Positions 47,045 through 55,694 of a DNA stretch of 64,000 nucleotides are shown piece after piece (within the stretch, counting starts at the first letter, position 1; every line of letters starts with the position of its first letter). The translations under genes and the position numbers were made by a program. Source of the DNA: Acinetobacter sp. ANC 5054 (GTDB taxonomy: Bacteria > Pseudomonadota > Gammaproteobacteria > Pseudomonadales > Moraxellaceae); the NCBI RefSeq assembly GCF_002135295.1, contig NZ_NEGG01000001.1, positions 62,001 through 126,000 of the forward strand. Direction: 5' to 3'. Under the pieces are notes generated by a model that saw only the letters and a list, made by a program, of their open reading frames with translations, was not told the DNA's origin and did no database searches.

Positions 47045-47998
47045 CTAATTCACCTGACGAATTGCCATGCCCGCTTTAAAAGCGTCTAGATTTTCCACCA
47101 TTTGCTGCACGATGCGCTGACGTGCATCGACACTGCCCCACGCGCAATGCGGGCTAATGATTAAATTAGGGATTGAACTGTCTAAGAGCACATTGCCATC
47201 TTTCGGCGGTTCAACGGTTAATACATCAGTTGCCGCACCCGCAATTTGACCTGACTTTAAAGCATTCGCTAAGGCCTGTTCATTGACAATGCCACCACGT
47301 GCACAGTTAATCACAAAAGCAGATGGTTTCATTTGTGAAAATGCTGCGCTGTCGAGTAAATCACGCGTCTCATCAGTTAAAGGACAATGTAAACTCAAAA
47401 AATCTACTTGTGGCAGCAGCTCTGCAAAGGCCACACGTTCAGCCACCATCGGTCGATTTGGCAATGCGCCAATCATAATTTTCATGCCAAAGGCCTGCGC
47501 CAAATGTGCAACAGCTTTGCCCAATTCGCCATAACCGACAATGCCCAAGGTCTTGCCAGCCAGTTCAATAATCGGAAAATCAAGTAAGCAAAATTGGTTG
47601 GCTTTATTCCATTCACCTTGCTGCACAGCGTGGTCGTATTGACGAAAAGAGGTCGCTAAATTCAGCATCAGCATCAAAGTATGCTGCGCCACGGCCGATG
47701 TGCCATAGCCCTGACAGTTACACACCACAATGCCCTGTTCACGTGCTTGCACAAGGTCAACATTGTTGGTGCCTGTGGCAGATATTAAAATCAGTTTCAG
47801 CTGTGAGCACTGCTGCATTACCTCAGCGGGAATCAGTACTTTATTGGTGATGATCACATCCGCCTGCTGCACACGTTCCAGCACCTGTTCGGGCTGTGTT
47901 GCCGCATGTAAAGTCAGCTCATCAAACTGTGCATGCAAAGCACTAAAATCTAAATCGTTTTTCTCCAATGATTCATAATCAAGAAATACTGCTTTCAT
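47045..47998 (-). CDS. hprA: D-2-hydroxyacid dehydrogenase (glycerate dehydrogenase type)
   Basis: The 317-residue NAD-dependent D-isomer-specific dehydrogenase has a nucleotide-binding motif in LGIVGYGELGKAVAHLAQAFG, the catalytic arginine in NCARGGIVNEQAL, glutamate in TVEPP, and histidine in SPHCAWGS. Its sequence is closest in my recollection to glycerate or hydroxypyruvate reductases, which interconvert hydroxypyruvate and D-glycerate. Substrate assignment within this family is often unreliable, so the symbol is provisional. Confidence 0.82.
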   Translation of the reverse strand: MKAVFLDYESLEKNDLDFSALHAQFDELTLHAATQPEQVLERVQQADVIITNKVLIPAEVMQQCSQLKLILISATGTNNVDLVQAREQGIVVCNCQGYGTSAVAQHTLMLMLNLATSFRQYDHAVQQGEWNKANQFCLLDFPIIELAGKTLGIVGYGELGKAVAHLAQAFGMKIMIGALPNRPMVAERVAFAELLPQVDFLSLHCPLTDETRDLLDSAAFSQMKPSAFVINCARGGIVNEQALANALKSGQIAGAATDVLTVEPPKDGNVLLDSSIPNLIISPHCAWGSVDARQRIVQQMVENLDAFKAGMAIRQVN

Positions 47999-48094
47999 GC
48001 CTCTGTCCTTTTAGTACACTTTTCTACTTTATAATCAGCTCATTAAAACGCTTAAACAGATCAATTTCAATAATTTAATACGAATAACCCGCTA

Positions 48095-48121
48095 TTAAAA
48101 AACCCGCTATTTTGCGGGTCT
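48095..48121 (-). terminator. Terminator overlapping the end of the small membrane protein gene
   Basis: On the minus strand, CCCGC, AAAATA (includes the TAG stop) and GCGGG are followed by T6. Confidence 0.82.
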
Positions 48122-48298
48122 ATCGAGATGATTTCGGAGTGAGCTTCGAATTTTAAGAATGACATATACAGTCAATCCAGCCAACACCATCATTCCACTA
48201 CTAAACACGAGGACGGTTGAACTGACACCCTGTGCATAGGCTTGTGAGTTGCCCAGCATAAGCACGAATAAGACAGCAAGCATCTGCTTAGATTGCAT
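48107..48298 (-). CDS. Small exported or membrane protein of unknown function
   Basis: The protein has about 63 residues from ATG 48298, chosen because GAGGGG lies eight bases upstream. The N-terminus MQSKQMLAVLFVLMLGNSQAYAQ looks like a cleavable signal peptide. A transmembrane helix (VLVFSSGMMVLAGLTVYVILKI) follows, then a basic tail. No family recognised. Its own terminator overlaps the stop codon, so it is a compact single-gene unit. Confidence 0.6.
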   Translation of the reverse strand: MQSKQMLAVLFVLMLGNSQAYAQGVSSTVLVFSSGMMVLAGLTVYVILKIRSSLRNHLDRPAK

Positions 48299-48421
48299 AC
48301 TGAAACCCCTCATTTTCCTTATGAAGTTTGAACAGCATGTATAATTATTATACTGCTTTCGTACCATCATATGCCCTTATAGAAAATAAGCAAGCTTCCG
48401 CATTTTAGGCACAAATCTACT

Positions 48422-49693
48422 TTAATTTTGCTCTGGCTGAATCACAAACTGGGTATCTTCCGATGCATTTTCAACAAAAAAGACTTGTCCAAATTCATCA
48501 CTACTGAGCAGTAATTGCTTATAGTTTAATGTGTAATATTGGGTATATTTCTGCATGTAGATGGGATGCATACCACTGGATAACTCATCTTGAGGTAAGA
48601 CCAGTTTCATCACTTGGCGATCATTCATCACCACCATATAACGTTCATCTTGGATTTGAACTATAACCACTCCCGTGCCTTTGGCTTGAAGCGGGATCAA
48701 GAACTTATGATTTAAAGCAATCACACCTGCCGCATAGCATTCAATTTTTTGACTAATCACATTGAATACCAGACCATGCGCATATTGGTCGAGCAATAAA
48801 TTGCGATTGTCCTGCGGCATGAACGTGGTGATGCCTAATTTATTTAAATCTTGTTCACTGACCTGCTTATTATTAAATAATGCACGCAGCAGCGTCTGCT
48901 TTTGCTTGGCATCAAAAAACTGAGGGTCGAGCTGAAACTGGTTATTTTTTAAAATTTGCCCTAAGGCCAAACGATGGCGTGATAATAAATTTTCAATGAC
49001 TTTACGATAGTAAAATTTACTGTTTTTCTTCACTCGACGCATTTTTTGATAAAAATACGATGCATCAAAAGGATGTCTTAGAAAATCATTGAGTAATTCT
49101 GAACTCGCTAAAACTGCAATCGCATCATGTCCCGTAAATGGCAGATTCAAAACTTTAAGGTGTGGAATGAGTATTTGCAGCTTTTCAAAATGTGCACGAT
49201 CTTCAGGGCAATACGGGTCATATACCACGATGTATTCACGTTCTGCGGATATATCCTCAGCCTCGATGCGCATATTGGCATTTAAAGTCGGCTGAAAGAA
49301 CATGCCATAGCGTGTATCGACAATATCCTCAGGATCAATCGAATATTGTGGCACCATACTCACCACACGCTGAAAATCAAATAAATTGGCATATTTAATC
49401 GCCGCATAGCCACCCATCGAACCACCGTAGGCAATACGTGTTTTGAACTGTGCCAAGATCGGCTGCAACGCCTCAAACATTTGTTGCATGGATGCTGCTG
49501 GAAACCACGACTTTTGCTTTGGCATGATACCAATCACATTAAAATCATACTTTTGCAATGACTTCTCAGCATTGATGCTCAAGCCTTTCGCACGGGTAAT
49601 CAGATCACCAAATGAAAAAATCAGCTCATTCGAACTTCCCGGTTGGTAAATCACCCGAATCTGATCATCTTCAAAAATAATCTGCTTTTCCAT
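48422..49693 (-). CDS. Alpha/beta-hydrolase-fold protein of unknown substrate
   Basis: The protein has about 423 residues from ATG 49693 (GGAG nine bases upstream; a GTG nine codons earlier is also possible). The N-terminal 220 residues form a hydrolase-like core: LIFSFGDLITRAKG, IAYGGSMGGYAAIKYANLF (nucleophile serine in G-G-S-M-G-G), VVYDPYCPED, and the histidine in LPFTGHDAIAV. The C-terminal 200 residues are a separate beta-rich region with no match that I know. GSMGGYAA proteins of this kind occur near surface-polysaccharide genes in other bacteria, but none is here. Function open. Confidence 0.65.
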   Translation of the reverse strand: MEKQIIFEDDQIRVIYQPGSSNELIFSFGDLITRAKGLSINAEKSLQKYDFNVIGIMPKQKSWFPAASMQQMFEALQPILAQFKTRIAYGGSMGGYAAIKYANLFDFQRVVSMVPQYSIDPEDIVDTRYGMFFQPTLNANMRIEAEDISAEREYIVVYDPYCPEDRAHFEKLQILIPHLKVLNLPFTGHDAIAVLASSELLNDFLRHPFDASYFYQKMRRVKKNSKFYYRKVIENLLSRHRLALGQILKNNQFQLDPQFFDAKQKQTLLRALFNNKQVSEQDLNKLGITTFMPQDNRNLLLDQYAHGLVFNVISQKIECYAAGVIALNHKFLIPLQAKGTGVVIVQIQDERYMVVMNDRQVMKLVLPQDELSSGMHPIYMQKYTQYYTLNYKQLLLSSDEFGQVFFVENASEDTQFVIQPEQN

Positions 49694-49804
49694 TACCGTT
49701 TGCTCCAGTCCTTGCGTCACGCCTTCCCTTCCTTGTGGTTTAAAATTTTCATTGCTACGAATATGCTATTTTATAGAGACCATACAGATTAAAAAGAGCA
49801 GAAT

Positions 49805-50581
49805 ATGACACAATCCATACATCCTGCCGCACAACAGGGTTTTAGTTCAGCTGCTGAACTGTATCAACAGGTTCGTCCGGATTATCCTGAAGCGATTACA
49901 CCTTGGTTAAAACAACTCCTAAAATTACCCGTACATAACCATGTGCTCGATTTAGGCTCAGGCACGGGTAAGTTTTTAAATTATCTCAAAGCTTTGAGTG
50001 AAAATATTATCGCAGTTGAACCTGTGGCTGAAATGTTACAACAACTTCAAAAAAAACACCCAAATATTAAAACTTTAGCAGCACGTAGTGATCAAATCTT
50101 ATTACCAGATCAAAGTATTGATGCGATCTTTTGTACACAGTCTTTTCATTGGTTTGCCAATGCTGACACCTTAAATGAAATTCACCGTTTGTTACAACCT
50201 GATGGTGCTCTGGTTTTGGTGTGGAACCAACGTGATATCCGAGTTGATTGGGTCGCTGCACTGGCGGATGTGCTCAGCCAATTTGAAGGTGACACACCGC
50301 GATATCACTCAGGGCAATGGCAAAAAGTGTTTGAACAGCAACAACAATTTAAATTATTAGCCGAAACCACATTCGCACAAGTACATCATGGTACAGTGGA
50401 ACAAGTTGTTTCTAATCGCTTTCTTTCAACCAGCTTTATTGCCGCCCTACCCAAAGCAGAGCAACACGAGCTGAAACAGCAATTTGAAAAAATTGTGGCT
50501 GACTACACGCAAAAGCAAACTCAAGATCTCATCGATTTTCCGTATATCACTCACGTTTACGTGTATAAAAAATTAAATTAG
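49805..50581 (+). CDS. Class I SAM-dependent methyltransferase
   Basis: The 258-residue protein has FSSAAELYQQVRPDYPEAI at the start, motif I in VLDLGSGTGKFLNYL, motif II acidic end in IIAVEPVAEML, and SIDAIFCTQSFHWFAN, the pattern of Methyltransf_11 enzymes of the yeast trans-aconitate or UbiE-like type. It methylates a small molecule or lipid; the substrate is not predictable. A lipoprotein gene follows after 13 bases, so the two may share a transcript. Confidence 0.85.
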   Translation: MTQSIHPAAQQGFSSAAELYQQVRPDYPEAITPWLKQLLKLPVHNHVLDLGSGTGKFLNYLKALSENIIAVEPVAEMLQQLQKKHPNIKTLAARSDQILLPDQSIDAIFCTQSFHWFANADTLNEIHRLLQPDGALVLVWNQRDIRVDWVAALADVLSQFEGDTPRYHSGQWQKVFEQQQQFKLLAETTFAQVHHGTVEQVVSNRFLSTSFIAALPKAEQHELKQQFEKIVADYTQKQTQDLIDFPYITHVYVYKKLN

Positions 50582-50594
50582 GAATCACAACAAA

Positions 50595-51167
50595 ATGATC
50601 TCATATCCTTTTAAAAAATTGAGTCTAGTCTGCATGCTTGGGGCTGCACTGGGTTTAACTGCCTGCCAAAAATCGTCAGAAAGCACTGAGCAAAATCAGG
50701 AAATTACGGCAGATGATCAAATCATGAAAGAGTTAAATGCAGACCCTGTAAAGGAATTTGCAAAAACTCCAGACGATTTGCATGATTTAACTTTGTTGAC
50801 ACAGTATGACGAAAGCTTTAGCCAAATCAGTGACGAGATGGAAGATGAGTTAATGAAACTGCGTGATGAAGGCAAATTGACTGACGAATTTGCCACACAG
50901 CGTAAGCGTGACAATATTCAGTCTGCGCTGAGTATGCTCAAAGAACTGGAAATGAAAACTGAGCAAGGGCGCTATATTCAAACTTTGATGTACAACTATT
51001 GGGACAATCAAGCCAAAATTTATGCTGAGAAAAAGCAATCTGCAGATGGTGAATTAAAAAATTCTAGCGATGCGGTCAAAGGTTTAGGTCAATTTATCCA
51101 TGCCCAAGAGCAATTGGGGCATTGGCAAGAGCAATATCCTGAGCTGAAAAAGCCCAAGCAACCCTAA
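50595..51167 (+). CDS. Putative lipoprotein of unknown function
   Basis: The 190-residue protein has a basic start and hydrophobic stretch ending in lipobox LTAC (MLGAALGLTAC, Cys24), an acidic Ser/Glu/Gln linker, then a predicted helical domain with many charged residues (EDELMKLRDEGKLTDEFATQRKRDNIQSAL). I recognise no family. It probably sits in the outer or inner membrane facing the periplasm. It lies 13 bases after the methyltransferase gene. Confidence 0.7.
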   Translation: MISYPFKKLSLVCMLGAALGLTACQKSSESTEQNQEITADDQIMKELNADPVKEFAKTPDDLHDLTLLTQYDESFSQISDEMEDELMKLRDEGKLTDEFATQRKRDNIQSALSMLKELEMKTEQGRYIQTLMYNYWDNQAKIYAEKKQSADGELKNSSDAVKGLGQFIHAQEQLGHWQEQYPELKKPKQP

Positions 51168-51216
51168 AACAGTCCTTTTAAATCATTGATTGTTACTCAT
51201 TGAAATAGCGCTATTT

Positions 51217-51248
51217 AAAAAGGGTTCACATCATGAACCCTTTTTTAT
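51217..51248. terminator. Bidirectional terminator between lipoprotein and GFA genes
   Basis: AAAAGGGTTCA, CATCA and TGAACCCTTTTTT at a convergent gene junction. Confidence 0.9.
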
Positions 51249-51257
51249 TTATTCGAC

Positions 51258-51662
51258 TTAAGGTCGTTCATGCTGTGGTAAGTCATCACAAATTTCATCC
51301 CACTCTGCCTTAGAACCCACAAAAATATGACAACTCGGCTTTTGGGTTAAAGGTGTATCCAAAGTGCCGATACGCAGTCGATAAAAATCGGGTGTTTCCG
51401 CTTTAATACTGATAATGGGCGAACCACATTCGCTACAAAAACAACGCTGTGTGGTCGCCGTTGAGGCATATTTTTTTAAATATTGTTCACCCGCCACAAT
51501 TTTAAAATCAGCTTTGGCAATCGGGGCATTGGTGGCATAAGCTGTGCCATTGGCTTTACGACAGCGTGAACAATGACATTTCACCAGATCGCCAATGGGA
51601 CCATTAATTTCATAGCACACTGCCCCACATAAACAGCTGCCAGTATATTGTTGTGCATGCAT
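51258..51662 (-). CDS. GFA/CENP-V-family zinc protein
   Basis: The 134-residue protein has the zinc ligands of the glutathione-dependent formaldehyde-activating fold: GSCLCGAVCYE (C-x-C), KCHCSRCRK (C-x-C-x-x-C), and RCFCSECGSPI (C-x-x-C). The family name comes from one enzyme with weak formaldehyde-glutathione activity; most members have no proven reaction. Stand-alone cytoplasmic protein. Confidence 0.9.
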   Translation of the reverse strand: MHAQQYTGSCLCGAVCYEINGPIGDLVKCHCSRCRKANGTAYATNAPIAKADFKIVAGEQYLKKYASTATTQRCFCSECGSPIISIKAETPDFYRLRIGTLDTPLTQKPSCHIFVGSKAEWDEICDDLPQHERP

Positions 51663-51739
51663 GATTATTTTTCATTCTTGGTTTGAATTGAAAATTAACA
51701 TAGCACAAGCACTGAAAAGCAATGTGACAATTTGCAGTT

Positions 51740-52948
51740 TTAAGTGTGTTTCGTCCTTAAGGTTTGATGCACACCTTCACCTGCCGCACGCCCTGTTGCC
51801 ATACATGCTGTCAACAAATAGCCGCCTGTAGGCGCATCCCAATCGAGCATTTCACCACAGAGGAAAACCGCAGGATTGCTCTTTAGTTGTAAGTACGAGG
51901 TTAATGCTTCACGCTTTACGCCACCTGCACAGCTAATGGCTTCTTCAATTGGGCGAAATCCATGAATAACGATTTTTAACTGTTTAATCTCTTGGGCTAA
52001 GGCAGCGGCATCGTGCCAAAGTGCTTTATCCACCAACTCACGAACCAAAGCTGATTTTGCCGTATCCAGACCTGCTTTGCGCCAAACATTGCTTAAGGAT
52101 TGTTTCTTTGACGGTTGTAATTTCTGGCTCAATTGCTCAAGCGTTTGATCGGGCAAAAGATCAAGAAAAAACTGTAGCGCCGTCCCCTCTCGCACTTGTT
52201 GACGCAGTGCGCGCCCTTGCTTATAAATCAAACCACTTTCCAGTCCATAATGCGAAATCACAATATCGCCTTGAGTGCGAACTGAATCTGCCACCCATGC
52301 ATCGACCCGCTTTAAGGGCTGACCAAAGACGGGCTGCATAAACTTCGACCATGACAGTTCAACACCTGCATTACTGGCTTGAAATGGCTCGATGCTGTCT
52401 GTATCCAACCATTTTTGCCATGCGCCATCACTGCCGAGTTTTGACCAAGACACTGCACCACATGCCAGCACAATCGCATCAAAAGTTTCAGTCGCAGGCT
52501 GCTGCCCTTCAAGCAAACTTTGAATCTGTAGTTCATTCTGCTGCAAATTTAACACTTGATGCCGATAATGAAATTGAATGCCGTGCGCAGCTAAACGCTT
52601 AAGCCATGCTCGCAGTAAAGGTGCGGCTTTCATCTCAATCGGAAAGACCCGACCTGATGAACCGATATAAGTTTCAATGCCAAGGTCTTGCATCCACTGC
52701 TGAATCCACTTGGCATCCCATTGTTTCACCCACGGCGATAACCATTCAACTTGGTCATAGCGCTGTACAAATTGCTCAAGAGGTTCTGCATGGGAAATGT
52801 TCAGACCTGTTTTACCCGCCATGAGAAATTTACGTGCCGCTGATGGCTTTTGCTCATAGACATGAATTTCATAGTCATATTGGCTCAAGACCTCTGCTGC
52901 CATTAAACCCGCAGGGCCTGCACCAATAATTGCAACGCGCTGTGTCAT
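51740..52948 (-). CDS. TIGR03862/HI0933-like flavoprotein
   Basis: The 402-residue protein has the N-terminal FAD motif VAIIGAGPAGLMAAEVL, then FLMAGKTGLNISHAEP, the hallmark of HI0933-like proteins, and C-terminal SCAGGVKREALT and FLCGEMLDWDAPTGGYLLTACMATGRAAG. The family is predicted to be an NAD(P)/FAD-dependent oxidoreductase with unknown substrate. It lies six bases before a TrmB-like methyltransferase gene on the same strand (that gene is upstream), so they form a two-gene operon. Confidence 0.88.
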   Translation of the reverse strand: MTQRVAIIGAGPAGLMAAEVLSQYDYEIHVYEQKPSAARKFLMAGKTGLNISHAEPLEQFVQRYDQVEWLSPWVKQWDAKWIQQWMQDLGIETYIGSSGRVFPIEMKAAPLLRAWLKRLAAHGIQFHYRHQVLNLQQNELQIQSLLEGQQPATETFDAIVLACGAVSWSKLGSDGAWQKWLDTDSIEPFQASNAGVELSWSKFMQPVFGQPLKRVDAWVADSVRTQGDIVISHYGLESGLIYKQGRALRQQVREGTALQFFLDLLPDQTLEQLSQKLQPSKKQSLSNVWRKAGLDTAKSALVRELVDKALWHDAAALAQEIKQLKIVIHGFRPIEEAISCAGGVKREALTSYLQLKSNPAVFLCGEMLDWDAPTGGYLLTACMATGRAAGEGVHQTLRTKHT

Positions 52949-52954
52949 GCTGAT

Positions 52955-53599
52955 TTATTCCGCATTTTGCGCTGCTGGGTTTTGCCCCAATAAAGGCTGA
53001 AAATCATCAAAACGTGTGGTGTAATCTACAGGCTTGGTAATGATCAACTGCTGACACAGTTCACCACGTTCTAGATACTTAATTTCAAAATGTGTACGTG
53101 CCGAGGTTGCTGCTATTTTTTCTTTGACAAACGGCAGTTTCCATACACCAATCAACTGCTGCTGTGCTTCCTCAATATATTCAGGGATATTACTCGCCAA
53201 AGTAATTTGTCCACCCGGCTGCAAACGCGATAACAAAAACTCAAAGAACGGCATATTTAACCAACGCTGTGCAGGATTATGCGGCTCTGGGTTCGGGTAC
53301 AAAATAAAAAACTGTTGTACTTGAGCAGGATATAAAGCATGTACCACCCACGGCAAAGCATCTGCATGCACCGCGGTTAAATTTGGCTGCCCTTCAATTT
53401 CATGCTGTTTCTGCATCGCCAAAAATTTTTCACGGGTGCGTTCCACCGCAATCAAATCAAACTCAGGATGAGTCCCTGAAAATAATAAGGCATGTTTGCC
53501 TTTACCAGCACCAATCTCGACACACACAGGCGTCGGCTGGATCGATTGAAAGTCACGGGGAGCATGCATACGCTGCGCTTGAAATTGACGAATAGGCAT
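52955..53599 (-). CDS. TrmB-like SAM-dependent methyltransferase
   Basis: The 214-residue protein has VCVEIGAGKGKHALLF as motif I and a FDLIAVERTREKF acidic loop. FFILYPNPEPHNPAQRWLNMPFF corresponds to the P-D-P-W-P motif of tRNA (guanine-N7) methyltransferases, but two positions deviate from the canonical form. It may therefore be a paralogue with altered specificity rather than the housekeeping TrmB. It is followed by the TIGR03862 flavoprotein gene with a six-base gap. Confidence 0.75.
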   Translation of the reverse strand: MPIRQFQAQRMHAPRDFQSIQPTPVCVEIGAGKGKHALLFSGTHPEFDLIAVERTREKFLAMQKQHEIEGQPNLTAVHADALPWVVHALYPAQVQQFFILYPNPEPHNPAQRWLNMPFFEFLLSRLQPGGQITLASNIPEYIEEAQQQLIGVWKLPFVKEKIAATSARTHFEIKYLERGELCQQLIITKPVDYTTRFDDFQPLLGQNPAAQNAE

Positions 53600-53688
53600 A
53601 AACAGATCAAACTAAACAGAACGGCACAAGTCTAACAACTACGACTGTTTTTGCCTAATTGAATCATCCATTTTTGTTGGAGTTGACC

Positions 53689-53874
53689 ATGCCCACCACC
53701 ACGAATTGCCCACGCTGCGGCAAACTGACCACTTGGGAAAATAATGAATATCGTCCTTTTTGTTCAGAGCGCTGTAAAGTTATTGATTTAGGGGCATGGG
53801 CAAATGACGAATATCGCCTTCCGACGCAAGATGCACCGCAAGCGGACGGTGGTCGAGAGGAAGATCAATACTAA
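53689..53874 (+). CDS. yacG: DNA gyrase inhibitor YacG (zinc ribbon)
   Basis: The protein has about 61 residues from ATG 53689 (TTGGAG seven bases upstream). The zinc ligands C-P-R-C near the N-terminus and C-S-E-R-C ([20 protein letters not shown]) match YacG in full. In E. coli YacG binds GyrB and inhibits supercoiling. The acidic C-terminal tail is normal. Monocistronic with a terminator downstream. Confidence 0.92.
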   Translation: MPTTTNCPRCGKLTTWENNEYRPFCSERCKVIDLGAWANDEYRLPTQDAPQADGGREEDQY

Positions 53875-53889
53875 AACCTGCTAAACGTC

Positions 53890-53926
53890 ATAAAAAAGGT
53901 CTACATCTGTAGACCTTTCGTTTTTC
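53890..53926. terminator. Bidirectional terminator between yacG and the MBL hydrolase gene
   Basis: AAAAAAGGTCTAC, ATCT and GTAGACCTTTCGTTTTT: a 9-bp stem at a convergent junction. Confidence 0.88.
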
Positions 53927-53948
53927 TATATCTGGCAAGCTATATCAA

Positions 53949-54593
53949 TTAACCTGCTTTACCTGCAACAAATGGATTATGCTGCTTTTCAAAGCCGATG
54001 GTACTCATTGGGCCATGACCTGAAATAAATTGCGTTTCATCGGGCAAGCTAAAGCATTCACGTTGAATCGAATCAAGGAGCTGTTGATGATTACCACGCG
54101 GGAAGTCGGTTCGACCGATCGAGCCTTTAAACAGCACATCCCCTGTCCATAACACACCATACTTGGCGTTATAGAACATCACATGTCCCGGTGTATGCCC
54201 CGGTGCAAAGCGCACTTCAAACTCTTCTTCACCCAATTTTAAAGTTTCGCCACCTTCCAGCCACTGTGTCACATGAACATTTTCAGGAATCGGAAAACCA
54301 TATTTCGCAGATACGTCTTGAATCATGTCGAGCCAAAACGCGTCTTCTTTATGCGGCCCCACTACAGGTACATCCCATACTTGAGTCAATGCACCCACAG
54401 CCCCTGCATGATCCAAATGACCATGGGTCAGCCATAATGCTTTTACTGTTAAACCGAGTGCTTCCACTTCCGCTTTTAATTTTTCAGGCTCACCACCTGC
54501 ATCAATCAAAATGGCCTCTTTCGATTCAGAGTCCCAGACAATTGAACAATTTTGCTGAAATGCCGTGACGGGTACGATTTTAACTTGCAACAT
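53949..54593 (-). CDS. Glyoxalase II-like metallo-hydrolase
   Basis: The 214-residue MBL protein has the metal motif LTHGHLDHAG (T-H-x-H-x-D-H). Further ligands are in APGHTPGHVMFY and LWTGDVLF, and the last in SGHGPMSTIG. Length and pattern match the short glyoxalase II type (GloC/YcbL), which hydrolyses S-D-lactoylglutathione or related thioesters. It lacks the C-terminal helical domain of GloB. It lies 22 bases downstream of hemH on the same strand. Confidence 0.87.
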   Translation of the reverse strand: MLQVKIVPVTAFQQNCSIVWDSESKEAILIDAGGEPEKLKAEVEALGLTVKALWLTHGHLDHAGAVGALTQVWDVPVVGPHKEDAFWLDMIQDVSAKYGFPIPENVHVTQWLEGGETLKLGEEEFEVRFAPGHTPGHVMFYNAKYGVLWTGDVLFKGSIGRTDFPRGNHQQLLDSIQRECFSLPDETQFISGHGPMSTIGFEKQHNPFVAGKAG

Positions 54594-54615
54594 ATGGCGA
54601 AAAACCTCAATGCGT

Positions 54616-55629
54616 TTAATGGGCTAATGTTTGCTTTAAGGCATCAAGATTAGCTTGAAGTAATAAATTGAGCAATGCGACATGATCTTCACGTGCATTT
54701 AAGGCAGGAATATAACCATACTGACCGCCACCTGCCGACTGAAAAATTTCAGCATTTTGTAAGGCTAGTTCTTCTAAGGTTTCTAAGCAATCAGCAGAAA
54801 ATGCAGGACTCATGACCTGTACCGATTTTATTCCTTGCTTAGCCCACGCCTCTAATGTGGCGTCAGTATAAGGCTTAACCCACTCTTGCTTACCAAAGCG
54901 CGACTGGAAACTGATTTCATATTGATCTTCAGTTAAACCTAAAGCTGCTGCCACTAAGTGACCTGTAATACGGCAGCGATCTGCATAGGGGTCGCCTTTA
55001 TCGGCATAGGGCTGCGGAATGCCATGAAATGACATGAGTAATTTATCTGCTACACCATGCTCCGCCTGATAGTCACGCACACTTTGTGCCAAGGCCTGAA
55101 TAAAGACTGGATGCTGATAATAGTCACGAATAATGCTTAGACCCGGCAAATTGCGTTGCTGTGGAATCCATTTTGCCAAGGCATCATACAAAGGTGCGGT
55201 TGAAGTGGCTGAGTATTGTGGAAATAAAGGAAATAATAAAATATGGTCTTGTGGGTCTGCCGCCAAAGCACTTAATGCTTCTGAAATACCCGGATTACCA
55301 TAGGTCATCGCTGGAATCACATTCAGCTCAAACTCAGGATATGCTTGGGTTAAATGGCTTTTCACTGCGGCAACTTGCTCTAGCAAGATTTCACGCATGG
55401 GTGAATCATTGTTCCAAACCATTTCATAAGCATGTGCAACACGCTTCGGACGAAACGGCAAAATAAATAACCGTAAAATCAGCTGCCAAATCGGTTTCGG
55501 GATTTCGATGACCCGTTGATCGGACAAAAACTGTTGTAAAAAACGGCGTACAGAGGGCACCGTAGGCGCATCAGGGGTGCCCAAGTTTGCCAGAATAATG
55601 GTGACTTTAGCTTTTTCGGCAGACAACAT
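54616..55629 (-). CDS. hemH: Ferrochelatase
   Basis: The protein has about 337 residues from ATG 55629, giving [23 protein letters not shown]; an upstream in-frame start is not conserved. Visible motifs: [45 protein letters not shown] (active-site histidine), [16 protein letters not shown] and [14 protein letters not shown] (catalytic glutamate). It inserts Fe2+ into protoporphyrin IX, the last step of haem synthesis. The catalase and haem enzymes of the cell depend on it. Confidence 0.95.
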   Translation of the reverse strand: MLSAEKAKVTIILANLGTPDAPTVPSVRRFLQQFLSDQRVIEIPKPIWQLILRLFILPFRPKRVAHAYEMVWNNDSPMREILLEQVAAVKSHLTQAYPEFELNVIPAMTYGNPGISEALSALAADPQDHILLFPLFPQYSATSTAPLYDALAKWIPQQRNLPGLSIIRDYYQHPVFIQALAQSVRDYQAEHGVADKLLMSFHGIPQPYADKGDPYADRCRITGHLVAAALGLTEDQYEISFQSRFGKQEWVKPYTDATLEAWAKQGIKSVQVMSPAFSADCLETLEELALQNAEIFQSAGGGQYGYIPALNAREDHVALLNLLLQANLDALKQTLAH

Positions 55630-55694
55630 TATGCTTTTTCCATCAATTTGAATGACGCTAATGTAGCAGCTTTTATGCAATTATTTAAAACAGA

